A stretch of 11,871 bases of DNA from JBFHDX01 sp041584475 (GTDB lineage: Bacteria > Pseudomonadota > Alphaproteobacteria > UBA8366 > JADFVY01), in the NCBI GenBank assembly GCA_041584475.1, contig JBFHDX010000113.1, positions 1 to 11,871 on the forward strand, in the 5' to 3' direction. Positions 5,940 through 11,871 of the stretch are shown in pieces. Position numbers and translations under genes: made by a program. Each line of letters opens with the position of its first letter. The stretch's first letter is position 1. Below the pieces are notes generated by a model. That model had not been told where the DNA came from and did no database searches. It worked only from the letters and a program-made list of their open reading frames with translations.

Positions 5940-6837
5940 ACTCCGCCACTTTCTCGATCTCGACGACATCGCTGCGCTGACGCTGCGCGACATTATCGAG
6001 CTCGGTCGTGCGCTGAAACAGGGTACGGCGCGCGACCCGCAGCGGCTGGAAGGCCGTACGCTTGCCATGATCTTCGAGAAACCGTCGACGCGTACGCGCG
6101 TCAGCTTCGAGGTCGGCATGCGACAGCTCGGCGGCGACGTCGTCGTCCTCAGCCCCGAGGAGATGCAGCTGGGCCGCGGCGAGTCGATTGCCGACACGGC
6201 GCGCGTGCTGTCCCGATATGTCGACGCCATCATGATCCGGACCGATGCGCCGGAGAAGCTGACCGAACTGGCCGAGAACGCCGCCGTGCCGGTGATCAAC
6301 GGGCTGACCGACCGCTCGCATCCGTGCCAGCTGATGGCCGACATCATGACGTTCGAGGAGCACAAGGGGCTGATCGCCGGCCACACGGTCGCCTGGTGCG
6401 GCGACGGCAACAACGTTGCGACCAGCTGGATCCACGCCGCCGTGCGCTTCGACTTCAAGCTGCGCCTTGCCTGTCCCCGCGAGCTCGCCCCGTCGCGCGA
6501 AGTCGTGGCCTGGGCCAAGCGCGAGGGCGCCGACGTCATGGTCACCCAAGATCCGGCGAAAGCGGTGCAGGGCGCTGACTGCGTCGTGACCGATACCTGG
6601 GTTTCGATGGGTGACACGGATGCCGGCAACCGGCACAATCTCCTCAAGCCATACCGGGTGGACGAGCGTCTGCTGGCGAAGGCCGCACCGGACGCGCTGT
6701 TCATGCACTGCCTGCCGGCGCACCGCGGCGAGGAGGTGACCGCCGGTGTCATCGACGGGCCGCGGTCGGTGGTTTGGGACGAAGCCGAGAACCGCCTCCA
6801 CGCACAGAAGGGGATCCTCGCCTGGTGTCTCGGATAA
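5932..6837 (+). CDS. argF: Ornithine carbamoyltransferase
   Basis: This enzyme joins carbamoyl phosphate and ornithine to citrulline, the step after ornithine formation in arginine synthesis. The 301 residues are typical of the anabolic cytoplasmic trimer. The carbamoyl-phosphate motif is FEKPSTRTR at 48-56, followed by HPCQ at 130-133 in the active site. The ornithine-binding loop is DTWVSMG at 221-227. The catalytic HCLPAHRG is at 259-266, with the reactive Cys260 in HCLP. All key residues are present. ATG at 5932 overlaps the last eight bases of argD (ATGGCTGA), so translation is probably coupled. Its end overlaps the start of hslO by 13 bases. The argD-argF-hslO order is widespread in alphaproteobacteria. 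A catabolic role is unlikely because no arcA or arcC is nearby. Confidence 0.97.
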   Translation: MAELRHFLDLDDIAALTLRDIIELGRALKQGTARDPQRLEGRTLAMIFEKPSTRTRVSFEVGMRQLGGDVVVLSPEEMQLGRGESIADTARVLSRYVDAIMIRTDAPEKLTELAENAAVPVINGLTDRSHPCQLMADIMTFEEHKGLIAGHTVAWCGDGNNVATSWIHAAVRFDFKLRLACPRELAPSREVVAWAKREGADVMVTQDPAKAVQGADCVVTDTWVSMGDTDAGNRHNLLKPYRVDERLLAKAAPDALFMHCLPAHRGEEVTAGVIDGPRSVVWDEAENRLHAQKGILAWCLG

Positions 6838-7757
6838 CCGCTTTCCCCGCTCATGGCGGCCAGGTCCCGAACGGCGGCGACCTCGTCCAGCCGTTCCAGA
6901 TCGAGGCGCCGGGACTGCGCGGCCGGCTGGTTCGGCTCGGCCCGGCGGTCGACACGATCCTGACGCGCCACGATTATGCGCCAGCCGTTGCGACCCTGCT
7001 CGCGGAAGCGCTGGTGCTCGCGGTGGCGCTCGCGGCGGCGCTGAAGTACGACGGCCTGTTCACGCTGCAGATCAAGGGCGACGGCCCGGTGCGGATGCTC
7101 GTTGCCGACGTCACCAGCGGCGGCGCGATCCGCGGCTATGTCGAGGTCGACGCCGAGGCGACGCTGTCCGACGAGATCGCCGGGGCCCCCGTCCCGGCAC
7201 TGCTCGGCAAAGGGTATCTTGCGTTCACCGTCGACCAGGGACAGCACACCGAGCGGTACCAGGGCATCGTCGAGCTGACCGGCGCCACGCTGGCCGACTG
7301 CGTGCGGCACTATTTCGAGCAGTCCGAGCAGTTTTCGGCGGCGGTGCATCTGGCGGTCGACCGCGACGCGGCGGGGAGCTGGCGCGCCGCCGCGCTGATG
7401 CTGCAGCGGCTGCCGGAGCACGAGATGATCGTCTCCCGCGAGGAACGCGACGAATCGTGGCGACGGGCCGTCATCCTGATGAGCAGCGCCACCAGGGCCG
7501 AGCTGCTGGACCCGCTGCTGGCGCCCGAGGCGCTGCTGTACCGGCTGTTTCACGAGGACGGCGTCCGGGTGTTCCGGCCGCAGGGCCTCGCCTTCGGCTG
7601 TCGCTGTTCGCGCGAACGCGCGGCCCGGATCCTGGCCGCGCTCCCGCGGGGCGAGGTTCTCGATCTGACGATCGACGGGAAGGTCACCGTGACGTGCCAG
7701 TTCTGCAACACCACGGAGACCTTCGACGCGGACGCCATCGAGGCGCTGTTCGACTAG
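6825..7757 (+). CDS. hslO: Hsp33 redox-regulated chaperone
   Basis: Hsp33 is a cytoplasmic holdase that is silent while its four cysteines hold zinc. Oxidation with unfolding releases the zinc and switches it on. The C-terminal switch is intact: CRC at 259-261, 29 residues, then CQFC at 291-294, within the usual CxC-x27-32-CxxC. The N-terminal domain shows the typical LQIKGDGPVRMLVAD (81-95) and YQGIVEL (145-151) segments. The length of 310 is near normal, with a somewhat long N-terminal lead before FQIE. The likely start is GTG at 6825. It lies inside argF (13-base overlap) with AAGGGG 11 bases upstream, and no later ATG or GTG precedes the conserved domain. Upstream in-frame codons would extend it without family support. 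Co-transcription with argD-argF follows from the overlaps. Confidence 0.95.
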   Translation: MSRITAFPAHGGQVPNGGDLVQPFQIEAPGLRGRLVRLGPAVDTILTRHDYAPAVATLLAEALVLAVALAAALKYDGLFTLQIKGDGPVRMLVADVTSGGAIRGYVEVDAEATLSDEIAGAPVPALLGKGYLAFTVDQGQHTERYQGIVELTGATLADCVRHYFEQSEQFSAAVHLAVDRDAAGSWRAAALMLQRLPEHEMIVSREERDESWRRAVILMSSATRAELLDPLLAPEALLYRLFHEDGVRVFRPQGLAFGCRCSRERAARILAALPRGEVLDLTIDGKVTVTCQFCNTTETFDADAIEALFD

Positions 7758-7780
7758 TTTCCTGCGTCCCCCGATTGCCC

Positions 7781-7810
7781 TTGAAGGCCGCGCGGAGCGG
7801 GCGCTATGCT
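7781..7810 (+). promoter_or_regulatory. Probable promoter of the lipoprotein gene
   Basis: TTGAAG at 7781-7786 and TATGCT at 7805-7810 are separated by 18 bases, each matching 4 of 6 consensus positions. Transcription would begin near 7817, leaving about 36 bases before the ATG at 7853. It lies in the 95-base gap after hslO, so the lipoprotein gene may be expressed apart from the arginine operon. Confidence 0.45.
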
Positions 7811-7852
7811 GGCGAGCCCGCTACTACCCTGTCCACGCTCCGGAGACGCCCC

Positions 7853-8440
7853 ATGCAGCGCCTTGCCCTGCTCATCATCCTTCCCCTGACCGCGTTCGCG
7901 CTCGCCGCCTGCCCACCGCCGGCAAAGCGCAAGACCTATCCCGACATCGCCTTCACCGACAAGGCGCCGATCGCGCTCGATGTGGCGGAGGTCCGCATCG
8001 ACGTGCCGTACGTGGAACCGCTGGAGAGGCCGCACGTCGGCGAACGGTTTCCCGTTCCGCCGACCCGTGCCGCGCGCCGCTGGGCGGCGGACCGGCTGCG
8101 CGCCGTCGGCAGCCGGGGTGCGGCCACGGTCACCATCCTCGAGGCGAGCGTCATCGAGGTGGAGCTGGAGCCGATGAAGGGCCTCAAGGGCTCGTTCACC
8201 CGGCAGCAGGCGCTGCGCTACGAGGCGACCATCTCCATCCGGATACGCGTCGCCGATCCCGTCGGCCCGCGCGCGGCGACGACCGACGCCAGGGTCAAGC
8301 GGACGGTCACGGTTCCCGAGGACGCCACGATGAACGAGCGCGAGGATATCCAGTACGCGCTGGTCAAGAACACGATCAACGATTTCGACAATGCCATGAC
8401 CGCCAAGGTGCGCCAGTCGCTCGGCGCCTTCGTGCGGTAG
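7853..8440 (+). CDS. Lipoprotein of unknown function
   Basis: The 195-residue product starts with a clear lipoprotein signal: MQR, a hydrophobic stretch LALLIILPLTAFALA, then LAAC with Cys20 as the lipidation site, followed by PPPAKRK. The mature part has mixed alpha/beta composition. A positively charged helix (about 72-86) is followed by alternating hydrophobic strands (ATVTILEASVIEVELE at 91-106, RYEATISIRIRV at 122-133, RTVTVPED at 150-157) and a C-terminal helix (165-192). This helix-strand-strand-helix pattern recalls periplasmic domains that assemble at the envelope, but I cannot name a family. The residue after Cys20 is Pro, so an inner-membrane retention Asp is absent and outer-membrane sorting is plausible. 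The ATG at 7853 has GGAG seven bases upstream. It sits 77 bases before the methionine synthase gene; co-transcription is possible but unproven. Confidence 0.85.
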   Translation: MQRLALLIILPLTAFALAACPPPAKRKTYPDIAFTDKAPIALDVAEVRIDVPYVEPLERPHVGERFPVPPTRAARRWAADRLRAVGSRGAATVTILEASVIEVELEPMKGLKGSFTRQQALRYEATISIRIRVADPVGPRAATTDARVKRTVTVPEDATMNEREDIQYALVKNTINDFDNAMTAKVRQSLGAFVR

Positions 8441-8517
8441 GGCCCGCTGCCCCGCCGCACGCCGGCGCCCATCGCTGGCCGGCGAACGTCGACGCGGCAC
8501 GGACGGAGGAGACGCCC

Positions 8518-9543
8518 ATGCTGGACACCACGATCGCCGGCAGCCTGCCGAAGCCGTCATGGCTGGCCGAACCGGAGAAGCTGTGGGCGCCATGGCGCCT
8601 CGAGGGCGAGGAACTGAATGCGGCGCAGCGCGACGCCGCACTCGTCTGGCTCAAGGAGCAAGAGGACGCCGGTATCGACATCGTCGGCAACGGCGAGCAG
8701 TTCCGCGTGCATTTCGTGCACGGCTTCCTCGAGCACATCGACGGCATCGACTGGACCCGCAAGACCAAGATGGGTATCCGCGACAACCGCTACGTCGTCG
8801 ACGTGCCGACCGTGACCGGACCGGTCAGCCGGAAATACCCGGTGCACAGCGACGAGGTGCGGTTCACGCGCGCGCACACCCGGCACAGGCTCAAATTCAC
8901 GCTGCCGGGCCCGATGACGATCTGCGACACGATCGCCGACGCGCATTACGGTCGCCGCGCCGACATGGCGATGGCGTTCGCCGACCTGCTGAACGAGGAG
9001 GCACGTGAACTGGTGGCGCTCGGCGTCGACCTGATCCAGTTCGACGAGCCGGCCTTCAACGTGTTCATGGACGATGTGAAGGAGTGGGGGATCGTGGCGC
9101 TGCACCGGGCCATCGACGGGCTCGACTGCACGACGGCGGTGCACATCTGCTATGGCTACGGCATCAAGGAGAACATCGACTGGAAGAAGACGCTCGGGCA
9201 GGAGTGGCGCCAGTACGAGCAGATCTTCCCGGCGCTGAACGAAAGCCGTATCGACCAGGTCTCGCTCGAATGCGCCAATTCGAAGGTGCCGCTGTCGTTG
9301 CTCGGGCTGCTCAAGGACAAGACGCTGCTCGTCGGTGCGATCGACGTCGCCTCGCTCGAGATCGAGACGCCCGAACAGGTCGCCACGACGTTGCGCGCAG
9401 CGATGGAATACGTCGATCCCGAGCGGATCAACCCGTGCACCAACTGCGGCATGGCACCGCTGCCGAAACCGGTGGCCGAGGGCAAGCTGCAGGCGCTCGG
9501 CGCCGGGGCCCGTCTGCTGCGCGACGAACTCGGCGGGCGCTGA
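8518..9543 (+). CDS. mesD: Core methionine synthase, MesD-like (folate-domain-free MetE homologue)
   Basis: The 341-residue protein equals the catalytic barrel of cobalamin-independent methionine synthase MetE without the N-terminal folate-binding half. It methylates homocysteine to methionine. All zinc ligands are placed as in MetE: His209 and Cys211 in VHICYGYG, Glu251 in SLECANS, and Cys310 in NPCTNCGM. FDEPAF at 175-180 is the conserved substrate loop, and LPGPMT at 129-134 is also shared. The start TIAGSLPKPSW, the WRQYEQIFPAL segment (230-240) and PCTNCGM match my memory of MesD proteins of aerobic bacteria. These are reported to act without 5-methyltetrahydrofolate or cobalamin and to need oxygen and the DUF1852 protein MesX. 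No DUF1852 gene is in the window. ATG at 8518 follows GGAGGAG by seven bases. Other core families (MesA-C) seem less likely in an aerobe. The real methyl donor is unknown. Confidence 0.88.
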   Translation: MLDTTIAGSLPKPSWLAEPEKLWAPWRLEGEELNAAQRDAALVWLKEQEDAGIDIVGNGEQFRVHFVHGFLEHIDGIDWTRKTKMGIRDNRYVVDVPTVTGPVSRKYPVHSDEVRFTRAHTRHRLKFTLPGPMTICDTIADAHYGRRADMAMAFADLLNEEARELVALGVDLIQFDEPAFNVFMDDVKEWGIVALHRAIDGLDCTTAVHICYGYGIKENIDWKKTLGQEWRQYEQIFPALNESRIDQVSLECANSKVPLSLLGLLKDKTLLVGAIDVASLEIETPEQVATTLRAAMEYVDPERINPCTNCGMAPLPKPVAEGKLQALGAGARLLRDELGGR

Positions 9544-9609
9544 GCGGACACCCGCGCGTTGCGGTCCGCCGCGTACCCGCTGCGACGATTGGCCGCGCCG
9601 CGGGTCCGC
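9544..9609. repeat. Long-loop inverted repeat after the methionine synthase gene
   Basis: GCGGA-CA-CCCGCG at 9544-9556 can pair with CGCGGG-TCCGC at 9599-9609, leaving a two-base bulge and a loop of about 42 bases. It starts right after the stop codon at 9543. There is no U-tract, so a terminator is uncertain, and GC-rich sequence makes chance pairing likely. Confidence 0.2.
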
Positions 9610-9631
9610 TGCGTGAGCGTTCCAGCTACCC

Positions 9632-9649
9632 AACTGAAAAAACTGAATA
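9632..9649. repeat. Tandem 9-base AT-rich repeat upstream of the feo promoter
   Basis: AACTGAAAA at 9632-9640 is followed directly by AACTGAATA (8 of 9 identical), then AAATCGATATT. This AT-rich patch lies about 60-80 bases upstream of the feo -35 element. It might help promoter opening or bind an activator; it might also be plain AT-rich spacer. Confidence 0.25.
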
Positions 9650-9710
9650 AAATCGATATTCCGCCGGGATTCCGATGGCACGGACACGGGTGACGAAGGC
9701 AGGCTCGAAA

Positions 9711-9739
9711 TTGCGAATGATTATCAATTGCGCTAGAAT
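9711..9739 (+). promoter_or_regulatory. Promoter of feoAB
   Basis: TTGCGA at 9711-9716 (4 of 6) and TAGAAT at 9734-9739 (5 of 6) are exactly 17 bases apart. Transcription would begin near 9746, about 20 bases before the feoA ATG at 9766, whose GAGGG binding site at 9753-9757 fits that short leader. A Fur-type operator covers the -35 and spacer. Confidence 0.65.
9712..9726. promoter_or_regulatory. Fur-type operator (Fur box) over the feoAB promoter
   Basis: TGCGAAT-G-ATTATCA is a 7-1-7 inverted repeat. The right half is identical to the classical Fur half-site (TGATAAT on the other strand), and the left half differs from it at two positions. It overlaps the -35 and the spacer of the feo promoter, where iron-loaded Fur would block RNA polymerase. 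The next gene is a ferrous iron transporter, which makes the call strong. The sibling regulator Mur or another Fur-family member could be the true ligand. Confidence 0.75.
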
Positions 9740-9765
9740 CGGCGTCGCAATCGAGGGCCTCCGTC

Positions 9766-10101
9766 ATGCATGGACCCGACGCTCCAAGCCCGTCCAGCCG
9801 CCGCTCCGGCGCAGCCCGCGCTCCCGGGATCGTAAGCCTGGGCGCCGCGGTCCGCGGCACGCGAGGCGTCGTCGTACGCGTGGGCGTCGAACCGGATGCG
9901 CGCGACGGCGGCCGCGATCCGGGCGAGCTCGAGCGGCGCCTGCTCGAGATCGGCTTCGTCGAGGGTGCGGCGGTCGAGATACTGCATGAAGGTCTCATCG
10001 GCCGGGACCCGATCGCGGTACGCATCGACGACCGGCGCGTCGCCCTGCGCCGCCGCGAGGCCTACGCGATCCTCGTCCGGCTCGCCGGAATTGGAGACTG
10101 A
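9766..10101 (+). CDS. feoA: FeoA, accessory protein of ferrous iron uptake
   Basis: FeoA is a small cytoplasmic SH3-like protein that works with the FeoB channel in Fe(II) uptake; its exact role is debated. Here it has 111 residues. The FeoA domain runs from about 23 to 105: SLGAAVRGTRGVVVRVG, then LERRLLEIGFVEGAAVEILHE (typical L-x-x-G-x-x-x-G-x-x-V-x-V pattern) and IAVRIDDRRVALRRREAYAILV, where relatives have the same 'R-x-x-x-A-L-R-x-x-E-A' signature. There is an extra Pro/Ser/Arg-rich N-terminal tail of about 20 residues and a 12-residue acidic insert around 41-52 (EPDARDGGRDPG), so it is longer than the usual 75-85. ATG at 9766 has GAGGG eight bases upstream. Its TGA ends two bases before the feoB start, so the two form one operon under the Fur-type site. 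Confidence 0.92.
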   Translation: MHGPDAPSPSSRRSGAARAPGIVSLGAAVRGTRGVVVRVGVEPDARDGGRDPGELERRLLEIGFVEGAAVEILHEGLIGRDPIAVRIDDRRVALRRREAYAILVRLAGIGD

Positions 10102-10103
10102 CC

Positions 10104-11871
10104 GTGGCGCCATCCTTCGCGATCGCCCTCGTCGGCAACCCCAACTGCGGCAAGACCGCCCTGTTCAACGCGCTCACCGGAAGCCGGCAGAAGGTCGGCA
10201 ACTATCCCGGCGTGACCGTCGAGCGCAAGGCGGGAACCTTCGTCACCCCGGGTGGGCGACGCGTGTTCGTCCTCGACCTGCCGGGGACGTACAGCCTGCG
10301 CGCCCGCAGCCCCGACGAGGCGGTGACGCGCGACGCCGTGCTGGGTCGGCTGCCGGGCGAGACGCCACCGGATCTGCTCGTCTGCGTGGCCGATGCGACG
10401 AACCTGCGGCTGGTCGTGCGGCTTGCGCTCGAGCTCAAGCAAACGGGTCGCCCCGTGATTCTCGCCCTCAACATGTTCGACATCGCCCGCCACCGCGGCA
10501 TCGCCATAGACCTCGACCGGCTCGCGCGCGAGCTGGCGATGCCGACGGTGGCGACCGTCGCCGTGCGTCGCGGCGGCAGCGACGAGCTGTTGCGGCGGAT
10601 CGACACGGTTGCCGGACGCGTAGCGCCGGCCGATGCCGGGAACTGGCGCGAACCCACCGCCGCCGAGACCCGTGACGCCCACCGCGAGGCGGAGCGCATT
10701 CTCGGGATCTGCGTTCGCCCGCCGCTCCGGCCCGACACCTGGACCGCGCGACTCGATCGCGTGCTGCTGCACCCCGTCGCCGGCATCGCGGTTCTGCTGT
10801 CGGTCCTGTTCCTCGTGTTCCAGGCCGTGTTCGTGGGGGCGGCGCCGGCGATGGAGACGATCGTCACCGGCTTCGAGGCGCTCGGCGCTCTGATCGTCGC
10901 GACGCTCCCGGAGGGCGCGCTACGAAGCCTGCTGGCCGACGGCATCGTCGCCGGCGTCGGCAGTGTCCTCGTGTTTCTGCCGCAGATCGCGATCCTGTTC
11001 TTCTTCATCATCCTGCTCGAGGATTCCGGCTACATGCCGCGCGCGGCGTTTCTCATGGACCGCATCATGGGCGGGGCGGGGCTGCACGGGCGCGCCTTCA
11101 TCCCGTTGCTCTCAAGCTTCGCCTGCGCGATCCCCGGGATCATGGCGACGCGCGTGATCGACAGCCGGCGCGACCGGCTGACGACGATCCTGATCGCGCC
11201 GCTGATGACCTGTTCGGCCCGCATCCCGGTCTACACGCTCATCATCTCCGCGTTCGTGCCGCGCCGAACCGTCGCCGGCTTCATCGACCTGCAGGGCCTC
11301 GTCATGTTCGGCCTGTACGCCGCCGGAATCGCCGCTGCCTTCGCGGTCGCCTTCGTGCTGCGCCGCCTCGTCTGGCGCGGAACCGCAGAGCCGTTTCTCA
11401 TGGAGTTGCCGGCCTACAAGCTTCCCGACGCGCGCAACGTGCTGCTGGGCGTGCTGCAGAGGGCCCGCATCTTCGTCCGGCGCGCGGGCACCATCATCCT
11501 GTCGATGATGATCCTCATCTGGTTCCTCAGCACGGTACCCGGGGCCCCCGAGGGGGCAACCGGGCCGGCCATCAGCTACAGCTTCGCCGGCATGATCGGG
11601 GACGTGCTGCACCCGCTGCTGGCGCCGATCGGCTTCACCTGGGAGATCGCCGTGGTGCTGGTCCCGGGATTTGCGGCACGCGAGGTGGCCGTCGCCGGGC
11701 TGGGCACGGTGTTCGCCGTCAGCGGCGGCGAGGCGGCGACGGGGACGCTCGCCGGGACGCTCGCCGCGCACTGGTCGCTCGCCACCGCGCTGGCGCTGCT
11801 CGCCTGGTACGTCTTCGCACCGCAATGCGTCTCGACGCTCGGCGTGATCCGGCGCGAGACGAACTCGTGGC
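10104..11871 (+). CDS. feoB: FeoB ferrous iron transporter, 3' end beyond the window
   Basis: FeoB is the inner-membrane Fe(II) transporter with a cytoplasmic G domain. The GTG start at 10104 has GGAG seven bases upstream. The frame stays open for 589 codons to the window edge. G1 is GNPNCGKT (11-18), G2 GNYPGVT (32-38, Thr38), G3 DLPG (58-61) and G4 NMFD (123-126). The G5 region, VAVRRGG (152-158), lacks the common S-A-x-x-G form. A short linker leads to the membrane core. Gate segments are PQIAILFFFIILLEDSGYMP (293-312), SSFACAIPGIMATR (337-350, Cys341), PLMTCSARIPVY (366-377, Cys370), GFAAREVAVAG (522-532) and FAPQCVSTLGVIRRET (571-586, Cys575). The spacer between G domain and membrane core is short compared with E. 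coli FeoB (about 773 residues), so this is probably the short type of roughly 600-630. Not a frameshift: the gene is only cut by the window. Confidence 0.97.
   Translation, partial: MAPSFAIALVGNPNCGKTALFNALTGSRQKVGNYPGVTVERKAGTFVTPGGRRVFVLDLPGTYSLRARSPDEAVTRDAVLGRLPGETPPDLLVCVADATNLRLVVRLALELKQTGRPVILALNMFDIARHRGIAIDLDRLARELAMPTVATVAVRRGGSDELLRRIDTVAGRVAPADAGNWREPTAAETRDAHREAERILGICVRPPLRPDTWTARLDRVLLHPVAGIAVLLSVLFLVFQAVFVGAAPAMETIVTGFEALGALIVATLPEGALRSLLADGIVAGVGSVLVFLPQIAILFFFIILLEDSGYMPRAAFLMDRIMGGAGLHGRAFIPLLSSFACAIPGIMATRVIDSRRDRLTTILIAPLMTCSARIPVYTLIISAFVPRRTVAGFIDLQGLVMFGLYAAGIAAAFAVAFVLRRLVWRGTAEPFLMELPAYKLPDARNVLLGVLQRARIFVRRAGTIILSMMILIWFLSTVPGAPEGATGPAISYSFAGMIGDVLHPLLAPIGFTWEIAVVLVPGFAAREVAVAGLGTVFAVSGGEAATGTLAGTLAAHWSLATALALLAWYVFAPQCVSTLGVIRRETNSW

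Noticed and set aside
5742..7553. A 603-codon open frame on the - strand opposite argF and hslO
   Set aside because: It is antisense to three well-supported genes, is Arg/Ser-rich without any family motif, and comes from codon bias in GC-rich DNA.
6746..8440. A 564-codon + strand frame across argF, hslO and the lipoprotein gene
   Set aside because: Only its last 195 codons form a real gene, with signal peptide and binding site at 7853. The upstream part is an out-of-frame Arg/Pro-rich shadow of argF and hslO.
8557..9687. A 376-codon - strand frame opposite the methionine synthase gene
   Set aside because: All zinc ligands and motifs are on the + strand; the antisense frame shows no domain.
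1..11871. Search for CRISPR repeats, transposase, phage, toxin-antitoxin or defence genes
   Set aside because: No regularly spaced repeats, terminal inverted repeats or matching protein motifs were seen; the region reads as core chromosome.

Overview
The window is GC-rich, densely coded DNA. It reads as core chromosome of an aerobic alphaproteobacterium, perhaps Rhodospirillales-like. The main evidence is the argD-argF-hslO order, which is typical of alphaproteobacteria, plus the strong G/C preference at third codon positions and the family make-up. The species cannot be named from this sequence. I see no CRISPR array, transposase, phage gene, rRNA or tRNA, and no recognisable defence or secondary-metabolite cluster.

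Layout from left to right. (1) At 2-58 lies the last 18 codons of an upstream gene, followed by a hairpin and an AT-rich island (about 101-170) that precedes a 48-residue single-span membrane protein with a strong ribosome binding site. (2) fghA (S-formylglutathione hydrolase, formaldehyde detoxification) runs rightward and nearly touches a convergent DUF1835-type gene of unknown function. (3) From the opposite side of that gene's promoter region an AhpD-like peroxidase-related enzyme runs rightward. It meets a leftward gene for a small exported Cys-rich protein, with a good two-sided terminator between them. (4) A LysE/RhtB exporter follows, apparently without a Shine-Dalgarno sequence. (5) A clear sigma-70-type promoter starts the argD-argF-hslO operon, whose genes overlap: two arginine biosynthesis enzymes and the redox-switched chaperone Hsp33. 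(6) A lipoprotein of unknown function has its own probable promoter. After it comes a stand-alone methionine synthase resembling the folate-independent MesD family of aerobic bacteria. (7) A Fur-type operator lies over a promoter and controls feoA-feoB, ferrous iron uptake. feoB is cut by the window end.

The shared themes are amino-acid metabolism (arginine, methionine, amino-acid export), thiol and redox protection (FghA, AhpD-like, Hsp33, Cys-rich secreted protein) and iron. Apart from the operons the genes seem independently transcribed. Most of this is ordinary. The points that merit a second look are the MesD-type enzyme with no MesX beside it, the 48-aa membrane protein, the Cys-rich exported protein, the possibly leaderless LysE mRNA, and the Fur-controlled feo promoter.
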